A stretch of DNA of 64,000 nucleotides from UBA10908 sp964608965 (GTDB taxonomy: Bacteria > Bacillota > Clostridia > Peptostreptococcales > Anaerovoracaceae). Shown here piece by piece: positions 1 to 7,916 of the stretch; position 1 is the first letter of the stretch, and each line of letters starts with the position of its first letter. The notes beneath the pieces were generated by a model. The model had not been told where the DNA came from. It searched no databases and saw only the letters and a program-made list of their open reading frames with translations. The stretch lies in contig CAZSPZ010000003.1 in the NCBI GenBank assembly GCA_964608965.1, positions 1-64,000 of the forward strand. Reading direction: 5' to 3'. The position numbers were made by a program, and so were the translations under genes.

Positions 1-21
1 AAGCGAGGAGGGGAAGCGTAC

Positions 22-444
22 ATGCTGTATAGAGAAGTCAACAAAATGGGTGCGATTACCATAAACAGAGACGTTGTGGATGAAATGATCATCGATGCTT
101 TTCGCCCCTACGAAGACAAAGCGTGGCTTGCGAACTACAAAGGCACCGTATCGGATGTCAGAATACGATTGGGAAATTACGATGCGTTGGCAGAAAAAGT
201 TGTAAAGATGACAGACAAAGGAATATTTATAAGGCTTTATGTCTTGCTTCGCTTTGGCTGCAGCATTAATGAAGTGACCGCAGGCATCATGCATAATTTG
301 GCTGCTTCGCTCATGCAATCTCTTGAATTGCCTATTTATAACATTGAAATTGTGGTAACCGGTATGTTGTCGAAAAATGTTGCAAGGCGCAATATTCGAA
401 TGGATTACCGCACACTGTTGAATACAAACCCGGATAGAATATGA
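22..444 (+). CDS. Asp23/Gls24 family envelope stress protein
   Basis: A 140-residue protein of the Asp23/Gls24 (DUF322) family. Two short beta/alpha repeats are visible, with the family-like stretch VSDVRIRLGNYDALAEKVV near residues 43-61 and the run GCSINEVTAGIMHNLAASL near 79-97. Family members are small cytoplasmic, often membrane-associated proteins linked to envelope stress; no enzymatic activity is known. A GAGGAGGGG ribosome site 6-14 supports the ATG at 22, although the family often begins at the MGAITI methionine eight residues further on. The gene overlaps recG by four bases (ATGA), so the two are co-transcribed. The DAK-type phosphatase gene that often separates Asp23 from recG is absent. 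Confidence 0.8.
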   Translation: MLYREVNKMGAITINRDVVDEMIIDAFRPYEDKAWLANYKGTVSDVRIRLGNYDALAEKVVKMTDKGIFIRLYVLLRFGCSINEVTAGIMHNLAASLMQSLELPIYNIEIVVTGMLSKNVARRNIRMDYRTLLNTNPDRI

Positions 445-2492
445 ATAAAATCATAGAGATCAACACCTCAGTCGGCGAACTTTCCGGAGTGGGTCCAAAG
501 AAAATCGAAGCGTATGAGCGGCTCAATATAAAAACCCTGGATGATTTGCTTCAGCATTTACCCAGAGAATACGAGGATCTGCGCAACATAAAATGCATTT
601 CATCGCTTTCCGACGGAGAAAAAGCTCTCGTAGCGGCAAAAGTGCTGCTTATTACCAAAGGCAAAGGTTATGGGCGCAAGCGTACGTTGCGCCTTCTTGT
701 CGAAGATAAAACAGGGCGCATGGAAGTTCTGTTTTTTATGGGCGGCTACATGGAACATGCCTTTATTCAAGGCAACGAGTATTTTTTTTACGGAAAAGTA
801 AAAAAAGATTCAGGTAGGGTGACAATGTTTCATCCTACGTTCAATTCTCCGGGCGATGTGCAGGAAACCGGGATTTTGCCTGTATATCCGTTAACGAAAG
901 GCATTACTCAAAAAGAGCTGAGAAAACATATCAGAACGGCATTGCATGTCATGCCGGACGACAACGAAACTCTGCCTGCAAGCATCATTCAAAAAAAACG
1001 TTTATGCGGCTTAAAATATGCGTTGAGCAATACTCATTTCCCCGAAGATGAAACGAAATTCAAAGAGGCGCGATATCGATTGGTCTACGAGGAATTGTTC
1101 GATTTGCAGATAGCGCTTCTTCTTTCGAGAGATCGCTTCGGCAAAGGGAGAGAGGGAATCGCTTTTGATCGCAAAATCAAAGGGAAAGAGTTTACGCAGG
1201 GGCTGCCGTACCCGCTTACCGGCGCGCAGCAGCGTGTACTGGCCGACGTCGAATCGGATATGGAGTCGGCCCGGGCGATGAACCGCCTCGTGCAGGGGGA
1301 TGTGGGGTCCGGAAAGACGGTCATCGCCCAGGCAGCCCTCTACAAGGCCATAAAAAGCGGATATCAGGGTGCTTTTATGGCGCCGACGGAATTGCTTGCA
1401 AAACAGCATTTCGAGACACTGTCGAGGGATTTTGCCCCTTACGGCGTCCATGTGGGTTTCCTTACAGGCTCACTTTCCGTCAAAGAAAAGAAGAATGTGC
1501 TCTCTCAATTAAAAAGCGGCGAATTGAATATGGTGATAGGAACACATGCCATCCTTTCTGAAAATGTGGATTTTCTGAATTTAGGGTTGGTCATAACAGA
1601 TGAACAGCACCGTTTTGGTGTCAATCAAAGACAGTTGCTCTCAAAAAAAGGAAAAAATCCCGACGTATTGGTCATGACGGCGACACCTATCCCAAGAACA
1701 TTAGCTGTAATTTTGTACGGAGATCTGGATATATCCGTTATCGACGAAATGCCTCCGGGACGTTTGCCTGTTGAAACAAGAAAATTTAACGAAAAGCAAA
1801 GAAATGCGGCATACGATATTTTGATGTCGGAAATTTTAAAAGGGCATCAAGCTTATATAGTCGCTCCGCTTATAGAGGATTCGATGGAAATGGAAGGGCG
1901 ATCAGCCCAGAGTTTATTCCTCGAAATGACAAATCGTTTTCCGGGAGTACGTTCATCGTGCCTCTACGGCAGCATGAAACAACAGGAAAAAGATGCGATC
2001 ATGGAAAAATTTCATTCCGGGGAAATATCGTTGCTTGTTTCGACGGTCGTTATAGAAGTGGGTATCAATGTACCCAATGCTTCGGTTATGTTAATAGAAA
2101 ATGCCGAACGATTCGGTCTGGCGCAGCTACATCAGCTAAGAGGCCGTGTTGGCAGAGGATCTCAACAGTCCTATTGTCTCATCGTGACGGATTCGGAAAG
2201 TCCGGTTGCTGTCGCCCGTGCACAGACCATGTGTTCCACCGGCGACGGCTTTATCATCGCAGAAAAAGATTTGGATTTACGCGGTCCGGGAGAAATTTTC
2301 GGAATGCGCCAGCATGGTCTTCCCGAGTTGAAATTGGCGGATCCTGTAAAACATATTAAGCTGCTGGAAGAAGCAAGAAAAGATGCCGTGGATTTTCTTG
2401 CCGATGATTGTGATTTAAATAAACCGGAAAACGCATTCTTTATGACAGCCATTAAACACAAATTTGATTCAATCGACTCGCTGGTTCTTTAG
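441..2492 (+). CDS. recG: ATP-dependent DNA helicase RecG
   Basis: RecG, 683 residues, the usual length, remodels stalled replication forks and Holliday junctions. The N-terminal wedge/OB region starts with the typical helix-hairpin stretch LSGVGPKKIEAYERL. Helicase motifs are all present: Walker A GDVGSGKT at residues 286-293, the Walker B box DEQH at 387-390, motif III TATPIPRTLA, and the C-terminal QLRGRVGRG motif VI. The C-terminal TRG-like segment with GPGEIFGMRQHG is intact. The start overlaps the Asp23 stop (ATGA), so translation is probably coupled. Confidence 0.97.
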   Translation: MNKIIEINTSVGELSGVGPKKIEAYERLNIKTLDDLLQHLPREYEDLRNIKCISSLSDGEKALVAAKVLLITKGKGYGRKRTLRLLVEDKTGRMEVLFFMGGYMEHAFIQGNEYFFYGKVKKDSGRVTMFHPTFNSPGDVQETGILPVYPLTKGITQKELRKHIRTALHVMPDDNETLPASIIQKKRLCGLKYALSNTHFPEDETKFKEARYRLVYEELFDLQIALLLSRDRFGKGREGIAFDRKIKGKEFTQGLPYPLTGAQQRVLADVESDMESARAMNRLVQGDVGSGKTVIAQAALYKAIKSGYQGAFMAPTELLAKQHFETLSRDFAPYGVHVGFLTGSLSVKEKKNVLSQLKSGELNMVIGTHAILSENVDFLNLGLVITDEQHRFGVNQRQLLSKKGKNPDVLVMTATPIPRTLAVILYGDLDISVIDEMPPGRLPVETRKFNEKQRNAAYDILMSEILKGHQAYIVAPLIEDSMEMEGRSAQSLFLEMTNRFPGVRSSCLYGSMKQQEKDAIMEKFHSGEISLLVSTVVIEVGINVPNASVMLIENAERFGLAQLHQLRGRVGRGSQQSYCLIVTDSESPVAVARAQTMCSTGDGFIIAEKDLDLRGPGEIFGMRQHGLPELKLADPVKHIKLLEEARKDAVDFLADDCDLNKPENAFFMTAIKHKFDSIDSLVL

Positions 2493-2510
2493 ATTTTATG
2501 TTCCTTTCCC

Positions 2511-2539
2511 TTGAATACAACACCGTCTCATGCTACAAT
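2511..2539 (+). promoter_or_regulatory. Sigma-A-type promoter for rsmD-coaD
   Basis: TTGAAT (2511-2516), a 17-base spacer, then TACAAT (2534-2539), just after recG. It sits 26 bases before the ATG at 2565, which argues that rsmD starts there and not at the upstream in-frame codon at 2511. Confidence 0.6.
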
Positions 2540-2564
2540 AATTCATCGGAAAGGTCGATTGCTC

Positions 2565-3125
2565 ATGCGAATAATATCAGGAAGTCTAAAAGGAAGAAAA
2601 CTGAAAACGCCTCCCAATTACGATATCAGACCCACATCTGATCAAGTAAAAGAAGCAATTTTCAGCATATTAATGCCATACATTACAGATGATACGGTTG
2701 CGGTAGACTTGTTCGCCGGAACAGGAAGTCTTGGGCTGGAAGCAATAAGCAGAGGGGCAAAAACCGTCTATTTTTCTGATGCCTCCAAAGAAAGTCTTTC
2801 GTTGGCAAAAGATAATATTGCCACTTGCGGCGTTACAGAAAATGCGATTTTGCTTCTTGGAGATTACAGTCAGAATTTAAAAAGAATCCGAGAAAAAGTG
2901 GATATTTTCTTGTTGGATCCTCCCTATATGCAAGGTTTGCTTGTGCAGGCTTTAGAAAAAATTTCCGCATCGGACCTGTTGGTCGAAGATGGTATCGTTT
3001 TATGCGAACATTCAGCCAAAGAAACCATGCCGGAAAATGTCGGCGAACTTGTTATGTTCAAACAAAAGAAATACGGATCCATCAAAGTGACGTTATATCA
3101 GAGAACTGAGAGGTTATGCAGTTGA
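2565..3125 (+). CDS. rsmD: 16S rRNA (guanine(966)-N(2))-methyltransferase RsmD
   Basis: RsmD methylates G966 of 16S rRNA using S-adenosylmethionine. The protein begins MRIISGSLKGRKL, the typical family start, and carries the SAM-binding motif VDLFAGTGSLGLEA and the catalytic DPPY in LLDPPYMQG. I chose the ATG at 2565 (186 residues) over an upstream in-frame codon at 2511, because the upstream stretch coincides with a promoter and the family starts here. A GGAAAGG site precedes it. The gene overlaps coaD by ten bases, the common rsmD-coaD arrangement. Confidence 0.93.
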   Translation: MRIISGSLKGRKLKTPPNYDIRPTSDQVKEAIFSILMPYITDDTVAVDLFAGTGSLGLEAISRGAKTVYFSDASKESLSLAKDNIATCGVTENAILLLGDYSQNLKRIREKVDIFLLDPPYMQGLLVQALEKISASDLLVEDGIVLCEHSAKETMPENVGELVMFKQKKYGSIKVTLYQRTERLCS

Positions 3126-3616
3126 AAAAAGGTCTATATGCGGGTTCGTTCGACCCAATAACAGCCGGCCACTTGGATGTTATCAACAGGGCATCAAAGT
3201 TATGCGATACATTGATTGTCGGAGTGATTAAAAATCCTTCCAAACAATCCGCTTTCAGCGAAATGGAACGTATGGATATGATCAGAGAAGCCACAGCGCA
3301 TCTTTCAAATATCGAAATAGATACTTTTGACGGGCTTTTGGCTGATTATGTGCTTGAGCACGATGTCGATGTAGTTGTACGCGGCCTTCGGGCAACGATG
3401 GACTTTGACTATGAAATACAAATGGCGCAGATGAATGCCAGGTTGTATCATAACAAAGCAGAAACAATTTTCTTTATGACCAACCCGAGTCATTCTTTTA
3501 TTAGTTCCAGTTTAGTAAGAGAAGTGTTTGCGCTCAACGGAGATATTACGGGGTTAGTACCGGATTGCGTGCACGCGATGATGAAGTCAAAACTCAAAGA
3601 ATCGAAAGGGGAATAA
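3116..3616 (+). CDS. coaD: Phosphopantetheine adenylyltransferase
   Basis: CoaD (PPAT) transfers AMP from ATP to 4'-phosphopantetheine in the fourth step of coenzyme A synthesis. Its 166 residues are standard. The nucleotidyltransferase signature GSFDPITAGH lies at residues 10-19, followed by VRGLRATMDFDYE and the C-terminal ISSSLVRE motif. The start overlaps the rsmD stop and is one base-pair pattern away from translational coupling; the gene after it follows by one base. Confidence 0.96.
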   Translation: MQLKKGLYAGSFDPITAGHLDVINRASKLCDTLIVGVIKNPSKQSAFSEMERMDMIREATAHLSNIEIDTFDGLLADYVLEHDVDVVVRGLRATMDFDYEIQMAQMNARLYHNKAETIFFMTNPSHSFISSSLVREVFALNGDITGLVPDCVHAMMKSKLKESKGE

Positions 3617-3617
3617 A

Positions 3618-4148
3618 ATGAAGGTATTGGAATTATTAGACGAATTAGAAGAAATAATAGAAGTGGCAGCATCGGTTCCTATGTTCAGAAAAGTTATGGT
3701 AGACCCGAACGAAATAACGGAAATCGTCAAAGAAATAAGAATTGAGCTCCCTGATGAAATACAGCAAGCGCAATGGATCAAGAATGAACGTACTCGCATT
3801 TTGGACGAAGCGAAAGCAGAATACGAATCACTTTTGCAAGAGGCTCTCGTAAAAGCGGAATCGCTTGTCGAATCAGATCAGATTACCGTTAAGGCAAAAG
3901 CCAGAGCGGAAGAAATATTGCGTGTAGCCAAAGAAAATTCTTCTGTGATGAAAATGAGTATTTTGGATTATACAGACAGCATGTTATATAACTTGCAGGA
4001 AAAAGTCGATCAGCTTTATTCAACATACTTTACCGATATGTACAGCGATCTTCAAAACTCCTTCGAGAAGATCAATCAGAATATCTCCTCCAGCAGGAAC
4101 GAAGTAAAGGATCAAATATACAAAACTCAAATGAACAAAGGCGAATAA
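3618..4148 (+). CDS. Charged coiled-coil protein of unknown function (ATP synthase subunit H/E-like composition)
   Basis: A 176-residue, very Glu/Lys/Ala-rich protein that should be mostly helical and form a coiled coil from about residue 35 to 160. It has no signal peptide, membrane segment or catalytic motif. Similar proteins downstream of coaD in clostridia are sometimes labelled vacuolar-type H+-ATPase subunit H, but nothing here shows an ATPase role, since no other V-type subunit is near. The start follows the coaD stop by one base, with GGGG just upstream, so it belongs to the same operon. The function is unknown. Confidence 0.75.
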   Translation: MKVLELLDELEEIIEVAASVPMFRKVMVDPNEITEIVKEIRIELPDEIQQAQWIKNERTRILDEAKAEYESLLQEALVKAESLVESDQITVKAKARAEEILRVAKENSSVMKMSILDYTDSMLYNLQEKVDQLYSTYFTDMYSDLQNSFEKINQNISSSRNEVKDQIYKTQMNKGE

Positions 4149-4154
4149 TCGGTT

Positions 4155-4185
4155 CAGCCGGCGTAATGACACGTCGGCTGTTTTT
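4155..4185 (+). terminator. Intrinsic terminator after the coaD operon
   Basis: Stem CAGCCGGCG / CGTCGGCTG (one G-T pair) with an eight-base loop, followed by TTTTT. It ends the rsmD-coaD-coiled-coil operon just before tmcAL. Confidence 0.8.
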
Positions 4186-4199
4186 ATCGGGAGCACAAA

Positions 4200-5441
4200 A
4201 TGCGCGCAGTCGGAATAATATCTGAATTTAACCCGTTCCACAACGGACATAAACATCTGATTGATAAAGTCAGGCAGGAATTGATGCCGGATTATCTTGT
4301 GGCTGTTATGAGCGGCAATTTTGTTCAGCGCGGTGAACCGGCTATGTGGAATAAATGGACACGCGCAGAGTGTGCGGTGGAAAACGGTNNNNNNNNNNTT
4401 GTATTGGAACTTCCCGTTTGTTTCGCGGTGAACAGTGCGGAGGAATTTGCCAGAGGCGGTATTCGTATACTGAAAGGTTTGCACTTAATCACAGACCTGG
4501 CGTTCGGCAGCGAATCCGGCGAAATTGAATCATTGGAAGCCGCCTCGCGCTTACTTGTCAAAGAAGAAAATTCATTTTCTTCTGCCCTGAGACTTGCGTT
4601 AAAAGAAGGAATCTCTTATCCGGCTGCTTATGATATAGCATTCCGCAACACAATTGGCAATGACGCTGAAATTCAAAAAGATATGCTCAAGGGTTCCAAC
4701 GATATCCTTGCCCTGGAATATTTAAAGCAAAATATCATACAAAGCGCTGGATTGAAACCTTTTGCAGTAAAAAGAATAGGATGTGGCCACGATAAGGGCA
4801 GAGGGGATACCGAATACGCCTCCGCAAGCGCAATCCGCGCATTGATAAAAAGTGAACAGAAATTGACGTCCGTCCTTTACGCACTTCCTCCTGAAACATA
4901 TAAAATTCTTGAATCAAAAGAATTTTTTTCTAAAAACGACGAACTCAGATATTTTACCTTGTTGAGAAATAATCTCCTTACGAAATCAGGAGAAGAATTG
5001 GCAGAAGTTCTCTCTGTAACAGAAGGCCTTGAAAACAACTTAAAACAAGCGTTAAAAAAAGCTGTTTCCATCGATGATATGATCATGTCCGTTAAGTCCA
5101 AGAGATATACTTATGCAAAGATTTCCCGCATACTTGTACAATCTATGCTGGGTTTAAACAAAAACATTTATGAAATGCTCCAGGCATCCGAATCACCGTA
5201 TGCACGCGTGCTGGGGTTTAATACGGCAGGGGCCGAACTTCTTCGTGTTCTAAAAAACAAAGAGTCAAAAATCCCTATTTTGACAAATCTAAACAAGAAC
5301 ATCAGCGATGACGATCCCCGAATGACGATGCTTTCGTTGGATGTTTTAGCTTCGGATTTATATAGCATAATAAAGGGCATGACGATTTACGACGGTTCTG
5401 ATTTTGTCAATAATCCATACATATCGCAAAGCGAACAATAG
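4200..5441 (+). CDS. tmcAL: tRNA(Met) cytidine acetate ligase (interrupted by a 10-N gap)
   Basis: The TmcAL/YlbM family activates acetate with ATP and forms N4-acetylcytidine at the wobble position of elongator tRNA(Met). The N terminus MRAVGIISEFNPFHNGH contains the nucleotidyltransferase HxGH-type motif at residues 14-17, and MSGNFVQRGEPA follows as expected. A run of ten N at 4389-4398 falls in the stretch NG...LELP. Family comparison suggests only three or four residues are hidden, and the frame is kept, so the gene is probably intact at about 413 residues. The ribosome site is GGGAG. tmcAL-ackA adjacency is common in clostridia. Confidence 0.92.
   Translation: MRAVGIISEFNPFHNGHKHLIDKVRQELMPDYLVAVMSGNFVQRGEPAMWNKWTRAECAVENGXXXXVLELPVCFAVNSAEEFARGGIRILKGLHLITDLAFGSESGEIESLEAASRLLVKEENSFSSALRLALKEGISYPAAYDIAFRNTIGNDAEIQKDMLKGSNDILALEYLKQNIIQSAGLKPFAVKRIGCGHDKGRGDTEYASASAIRALIKSEQKLTSVLYALPPETYKILESKEFFSKNDELRYFTLLRNNLLTKSGEELAEVLSVTEGLENNLKQALKKAVSIDDMIMSVKSKRYTYAKISRILVQSMLGLNKNIYEMLQASESPYARVLGFNTAGAELLRVLKNKESKIPILTNLNKNISDDDPRMTMLSLDVLASDLYSIIKGMTIYDGSDFVNNPYISQSEQ
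4389..4398. other. Assembly gap (10 N) inside tmcAL
   Basis: Ten undetermined bases. The protein reads in the same frame on both sides with family-typical sequence, so the placeholder is close to the real size. Confidence 0.95.
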
Positions 5442-5448
5442 AAATACT

Positions 5449-5477
5449 TTGCACAACAGAAGTTTATGGAGTAAAAT
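5449..5477 (+). promoter_or_regulatory. Putative promoter for ackA
   Basis: TTGCAC (5449-5454), a 17-base spacer and TAAAAT (5472-5477) lie in the 86-base space between tmcAL and ackA. A typical AAAGGAG ribosome site follows at 5514-5520. Confidence 0.5.
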
Positions 5478-5527
5478 TATTTCGGTCATCAGACTCAATA
5501 AGAGATTAAAATAAAGGAGAAATTAGA

Positions 5528-6724
5528 ATGAAAGTATTGGTCATCAACTGTGGCAGTTCGTCTCTGAAGTATCAAGTTCTTGAGATGGAAAGCGAGACAT
5601 TGCTGTGCAAAGGGCTCGTCGAAAGAATCGGAATCGCAGGTTCCATCCTTAAACACGAAAAAGAAGGAATGGATAAATTTGTTGTTGAAACGCCGATGAA
5701 AGATCATAAGGAAGCGATTGGCCACGTGTTGAATGCTTTAATCGATAAAACACATGGTGTTGCTTCCTCCATGGATGAAATCGGAGCAGTGGGCCACAGA
5801 GTGGTTCATGCCGGAGAAAAGTATGCTTCCAGCGTACTGCTTACGGCCGACGTCATCAAAGCATTGGAAGAATGCGTCAGCCTGGCACCTTTACACAATC
5901 CGCCAAACCTTCTTGGCATTGCGGCATGCGGCGAGTTGATGCCAAACACTCCGATGGTCGGCGTTTTTGACACCGCATTCCATCAGACCATGCCACCGGA
6001 AGCATACATTTATGCGCTTCCCTATGAATACTACACAAAGTATGGGGTAAGACGCTACGGTTTCCACGGAACAAGCCATAAGTATGTTTCCCAAAGAGCG
6101 GCAATCATGCTTAACAAAGACGTAAAAGATCTGAAAGTAATTACGTGCCATTTGGGCAACGGTGCGTCCATCGCTGCGATAGACGGCGGAAAAGTAGTAG
6201 ATACCTCCATGGGATTTACTCCTCTGGAAGGCTTGGTTATGGGTACTCGCTGCGGAGATATCGATCCTGCCATCATAGACTTCATCTGCGACAAAGAAGG
6301 TCTTTCCCTTGCCCAGATGAACAACGTGCTCAATAAAAAATCCGGTGTACTCGGAATTTCGGGTGTGAGCAGCGATTTCAGAGATATCGAAGATGCCGCC
6401 AAAGAAGGAAACCAGAGAGCTCAATTGGCGCTTAAAGTCTATTCCAATAAGGTTAAGTTTTATATCGGAGCTTATATGGCCGAACTGAACGGAGCGGATG
6501 CTGTTGTATTTACTGCTGGAGTCGGTGAAAACGGTATTGCGATGAGATCTTCCATCTGCACGGAAATGGAACACCTGGGAATCGAAATTTCCGAAGAACG
6601 CAACAACGTAAGAGGCAAGGAAACCGTTATAAGCAAAGATAGCAGCAAGGTTAAAATTCTTCTTATTCCAACGAACGAAGAGCTTATGATTGCAAAGGAT
6701 ACCTACCAAATCGTCAACAAATAG
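5528..6724 (+). CDS. ackA: Acetate kinase
   Basis: Acetate kinase interconverts acetyl phosphate plus ADP with acetate plus ATP, the main substrate-level ATP step of acetate fermentation. The 398 residues are full length. It begins MKVLVINCGSSSLKYQ, the ASKHA-fold phosphate-1 motif, and has GFHGTSHKYV, HLGNGAS and the late FTAGVGENG motif. It has its own promoter and an AAAGGAG ribosome site at ideal distance. The phosphotransacetylase gene is not in the window. Confidence 0.97.
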   Translation: MKVLVINCGSSSLKYQVLEMESETLLCKGLVERIGIAGSILKHEKEGMDKFVVETPMKDHKEAIGHVLNALIDKTHGVASSMDEIGAVGHRVVHAGEKYASSVLLTADVIKALEECVSLAPLHNPPNLLGIAACGELMPNTPMVGVFDTAFHQTMPPEAYIYALPYEYYTKYGVRRYGFHGTSHKYVSQRAAIMLNKDVKDLKVITCHLGNGASIAAIDGGKVVDTSMGFTPLEGLVMGTRCGDIDPAIIDFICDKEGLSLAQMNNVLNKKSGVLGISGVSSDFRDIEDAAKEGNQRAQLALKVYSNKVKFYIGAYMAELNGADAVVFTAGVGENGIAMRSSICTEMEHLGIEISEERNNVRGKETVISKDSSKVKILLIPTNEELMIAKDTYQIVNK

Positions 6725-6727
6725 TAC

Positions 6728-6756
6728 TTGACAAGCATAAGGTCACTCTATATAAT
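6728..6756 (+). promoter_or_regulatory. Consensus sigma-A promoter for rpmF
   Basis: TTGACA (6728-6733), exactly 17 bases, then TATAAT (6751-6756): a perfect match to the consensus, placed four bases after the ackA stop and 34 bases before the rpmF start. Confidence 0.85.
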
Positions 6757-6789
6757 CAAGAAGTTAGTTTCAAAAAAGGAGGTGTCAAC

Positions 6790-6969
6790 ATGGCAGTACC
6801 AAAGAGAAGAACGTCGAAAGCTAAATCAAGCTCTAGAAAATCTGCGAACATGGCGAAGTCCGCACCTGGGTTATCTATATGTCCACAGTGCCACGAACCA
6901 AAGCTTCCTCACAGAGTTTGCCCGAATTGCAATTATTACGATGGCAAAGCGGTCATTGCAGAGAAATAA
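6790..6969 (+). CDS. rpmF: 50S ribosomal protein L32
   Basis: A 59-residue protein starting MAVPKRRTSKAKSSSRK, as bacterial L32 does. It keeps the zinc-ribbon cysteines CPQC...CPNC (residues 31-34 and 44-47), so it is the zinc-binding C+ form. The AAAGGAGG ribosome site at 6777-6783 is close to ideal. The gene has its own consensus promoter and terminator, so it looks monocistronic. The usual DUF177 (yceD) partner upstream and plsX-fabH downstream are missing. Confidence 0.96.
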   Translation: MAVPKRRTSKAKSSSRKSANMAKSAPGLSICPQCHEPKLPHRVCPNCNYYDGKAVIAEK

Positions 6970-6996
6970 GCTAATCGATCAAGTCTTATAAACTTT

Positions 6997-7026
6997 AAAG
7001 CGGCTTCGCAGGAAGCCGCTTTTGTA
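6997..7026 (+). terminator. Intrinsic terminator after rpmF
   Basis: Perfect 11-bp stem AAAGCGGCTTC / GAAGCCGCTTT with a four-base loop and a short T run. Confidence 0.8.
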
Positions 7027-7036
7027 ATGGCTGCGC

Positions 7037-7073
7037 AAAAGAAATACCGCATCCGAAGATGCGGTATTTCTTT
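7037..7073 (-). terminator. Terminator of the minus-strand tRNA-Leu gene (symmetric)
   Basis: Stem AAAAGAAATACCGCATC / GATGCGGTATTTCTTTT around a CGAA loop, directly beyond the 3' CCA of the tRNA. A-rich on one flank and T-rich on the other, so it can act in both directions. Confidence 0.75.
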
Positions 7074-7160
7074 TGGTGCCGGCGATCGGGGTCGAACCGA
7101 TACGGTGTTGCCACCACTGGATTTTGAGTCCAGCACGTCTGCCAATTCCATCACGCCGGC
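7074..7160 (-). tRNA. tRNA-Leu (anticodon CAA)
   Basis: An 87-nt tRNA read on the minus strand. Acceptor stem GCCGGCG/CGCCGGC, D-arm with TTGGCAGACG, anticodon stem-loop GGA-CTCAAAA-TCC giving anticodon CAA (reads UUG), a long class-II variable arm TGGTGGCAACACC, T-arm GGTTCGACCCC, and an encoded CCA at 7074-7076. The variable arm and the CAA anticodon fit leucine. It is the only tRNA gene seen in the window and the only minus-strand gene left of 43 kb. Confidence 0.95.
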
Positions 7161-7270
7161 GCAACATCGATATACTACCACAGGGTTGTCGGGAAATCAA
7201 GAAAAAATCCTTTTCTTTTTTAGATTTTTACGCTATAATCAATTTGTTGTATAACCTTAGGAGGATTCAA

Positions 7271-7666
7271 ATGAACGAGTTTACTATTCAGATCGCAATG
7301 CTGGTGCTACTCTTTGTCGTTATGTACTTTATACTCATCAGGCCACAAAAGAAGCGCGAAAAAGAAGTGACCGCAATGAGAGAGAGCTTAAAGGTCGGCG
7401 ATGACATTCTTACCATCGGCGGCATTTACGGAAAAATCGTACGAATCAGAGATGAGAAGTATACCATTCAGGTGGGTGCGGAAAAAACCAGATTGGACAT
7501 TGCCAAGTGGGCAATATCGCAAAAAATGTTGACGGACAGTAAGAATAAAACCGTTGTTGCCAAAGAAGAAGATTTACCTGAATCGGAAGAATCCGTATCA
7601 AAACCTACGCCAAAGACCATTAAAAAACTCGGGGCAAAGGAAGACGACGCTGCCGCCGAGAAATAG
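7271..7666 (+). CDS. yajC: Preprotein translocase subunit YajC
   Basis: YajC, 131 residues, is the small membrane partner of SecDF in the Sec holotranslocon. One N-terminal membrane helix (about residues 5-23, IQIAMLVLLFVVMYFILIRP) is followed by the family motif RPQKKREKEV and GDDILTIGGIYGKI. The start is the ATG at 7271 with AGGAGG about eight bases upstream; longer in-frame extension would run back into the tRNA gene. It is followed by a terminator and then secDF. Confidence 0.95.
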   Translation: MNEFTIQIAMLVLLFVVMYFILIRPQKKREKEVTAMRESLKVGDDILTIGGIYGKIVRIRDEKYTIQVGAEKTRLDIAKWAISQKMLTDSKNKTVVAKEEDLPESEESVSKPTPKTIKKLGAKEDDAAAEK

Positions 7667-7677
7667 CACAAAGTCTG

Positions 7678-7711
7678 CAAGGCATGTGCCAGAGCACATG
7701 CCTTGTTTTTG
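7678..7711 (+). terminator. Intrinsic terminator after yajC
   Basis: Perfect 12-bp stem CAAGGCATGTGC / GCACATGCCTTG, loop CAGA, followed by TTTTT. It separates yajC from secDF. Confidence 0.88.
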
Positions 7712-7819
7712 TATAATGCAAAGTCTCGAAAGCAAGCCTTCCGGGCTTTTATCATTATTATAGAAAAATATTGAAAGAGAAATATCTGCTTTAAATACAA
7801 GCAAAACATCATATATTCC

Positions 7820-7848
7820 TTGAATTTTTAAGCAAAAAGTCGTAAAAT
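7820..7848 (+). promoter_or_regulatory. Promoter for secDF
   Basis: TTGAAT (7820-7825), 17 bases, TAAAAT (7843-7848), about 70 bases before the secDF start. The rest of 7712-7916 is AT-rich with no gene. Confidence 0.6.
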
Positions 7849-7916
7849 ATTATATTGTGATTCGCACGAAAAGTGTGCGTAAGCCATCATACTGCAAAGA
7901 ATGGAAGCGATTTCAA

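Noticed and set aside
5891..6709. A 272-codon minus-strand open frame opposite ackA
   Set aside because: It lies fully antisense to a clear acetate kinase gene, has no ribosome site and no recognisable domain.
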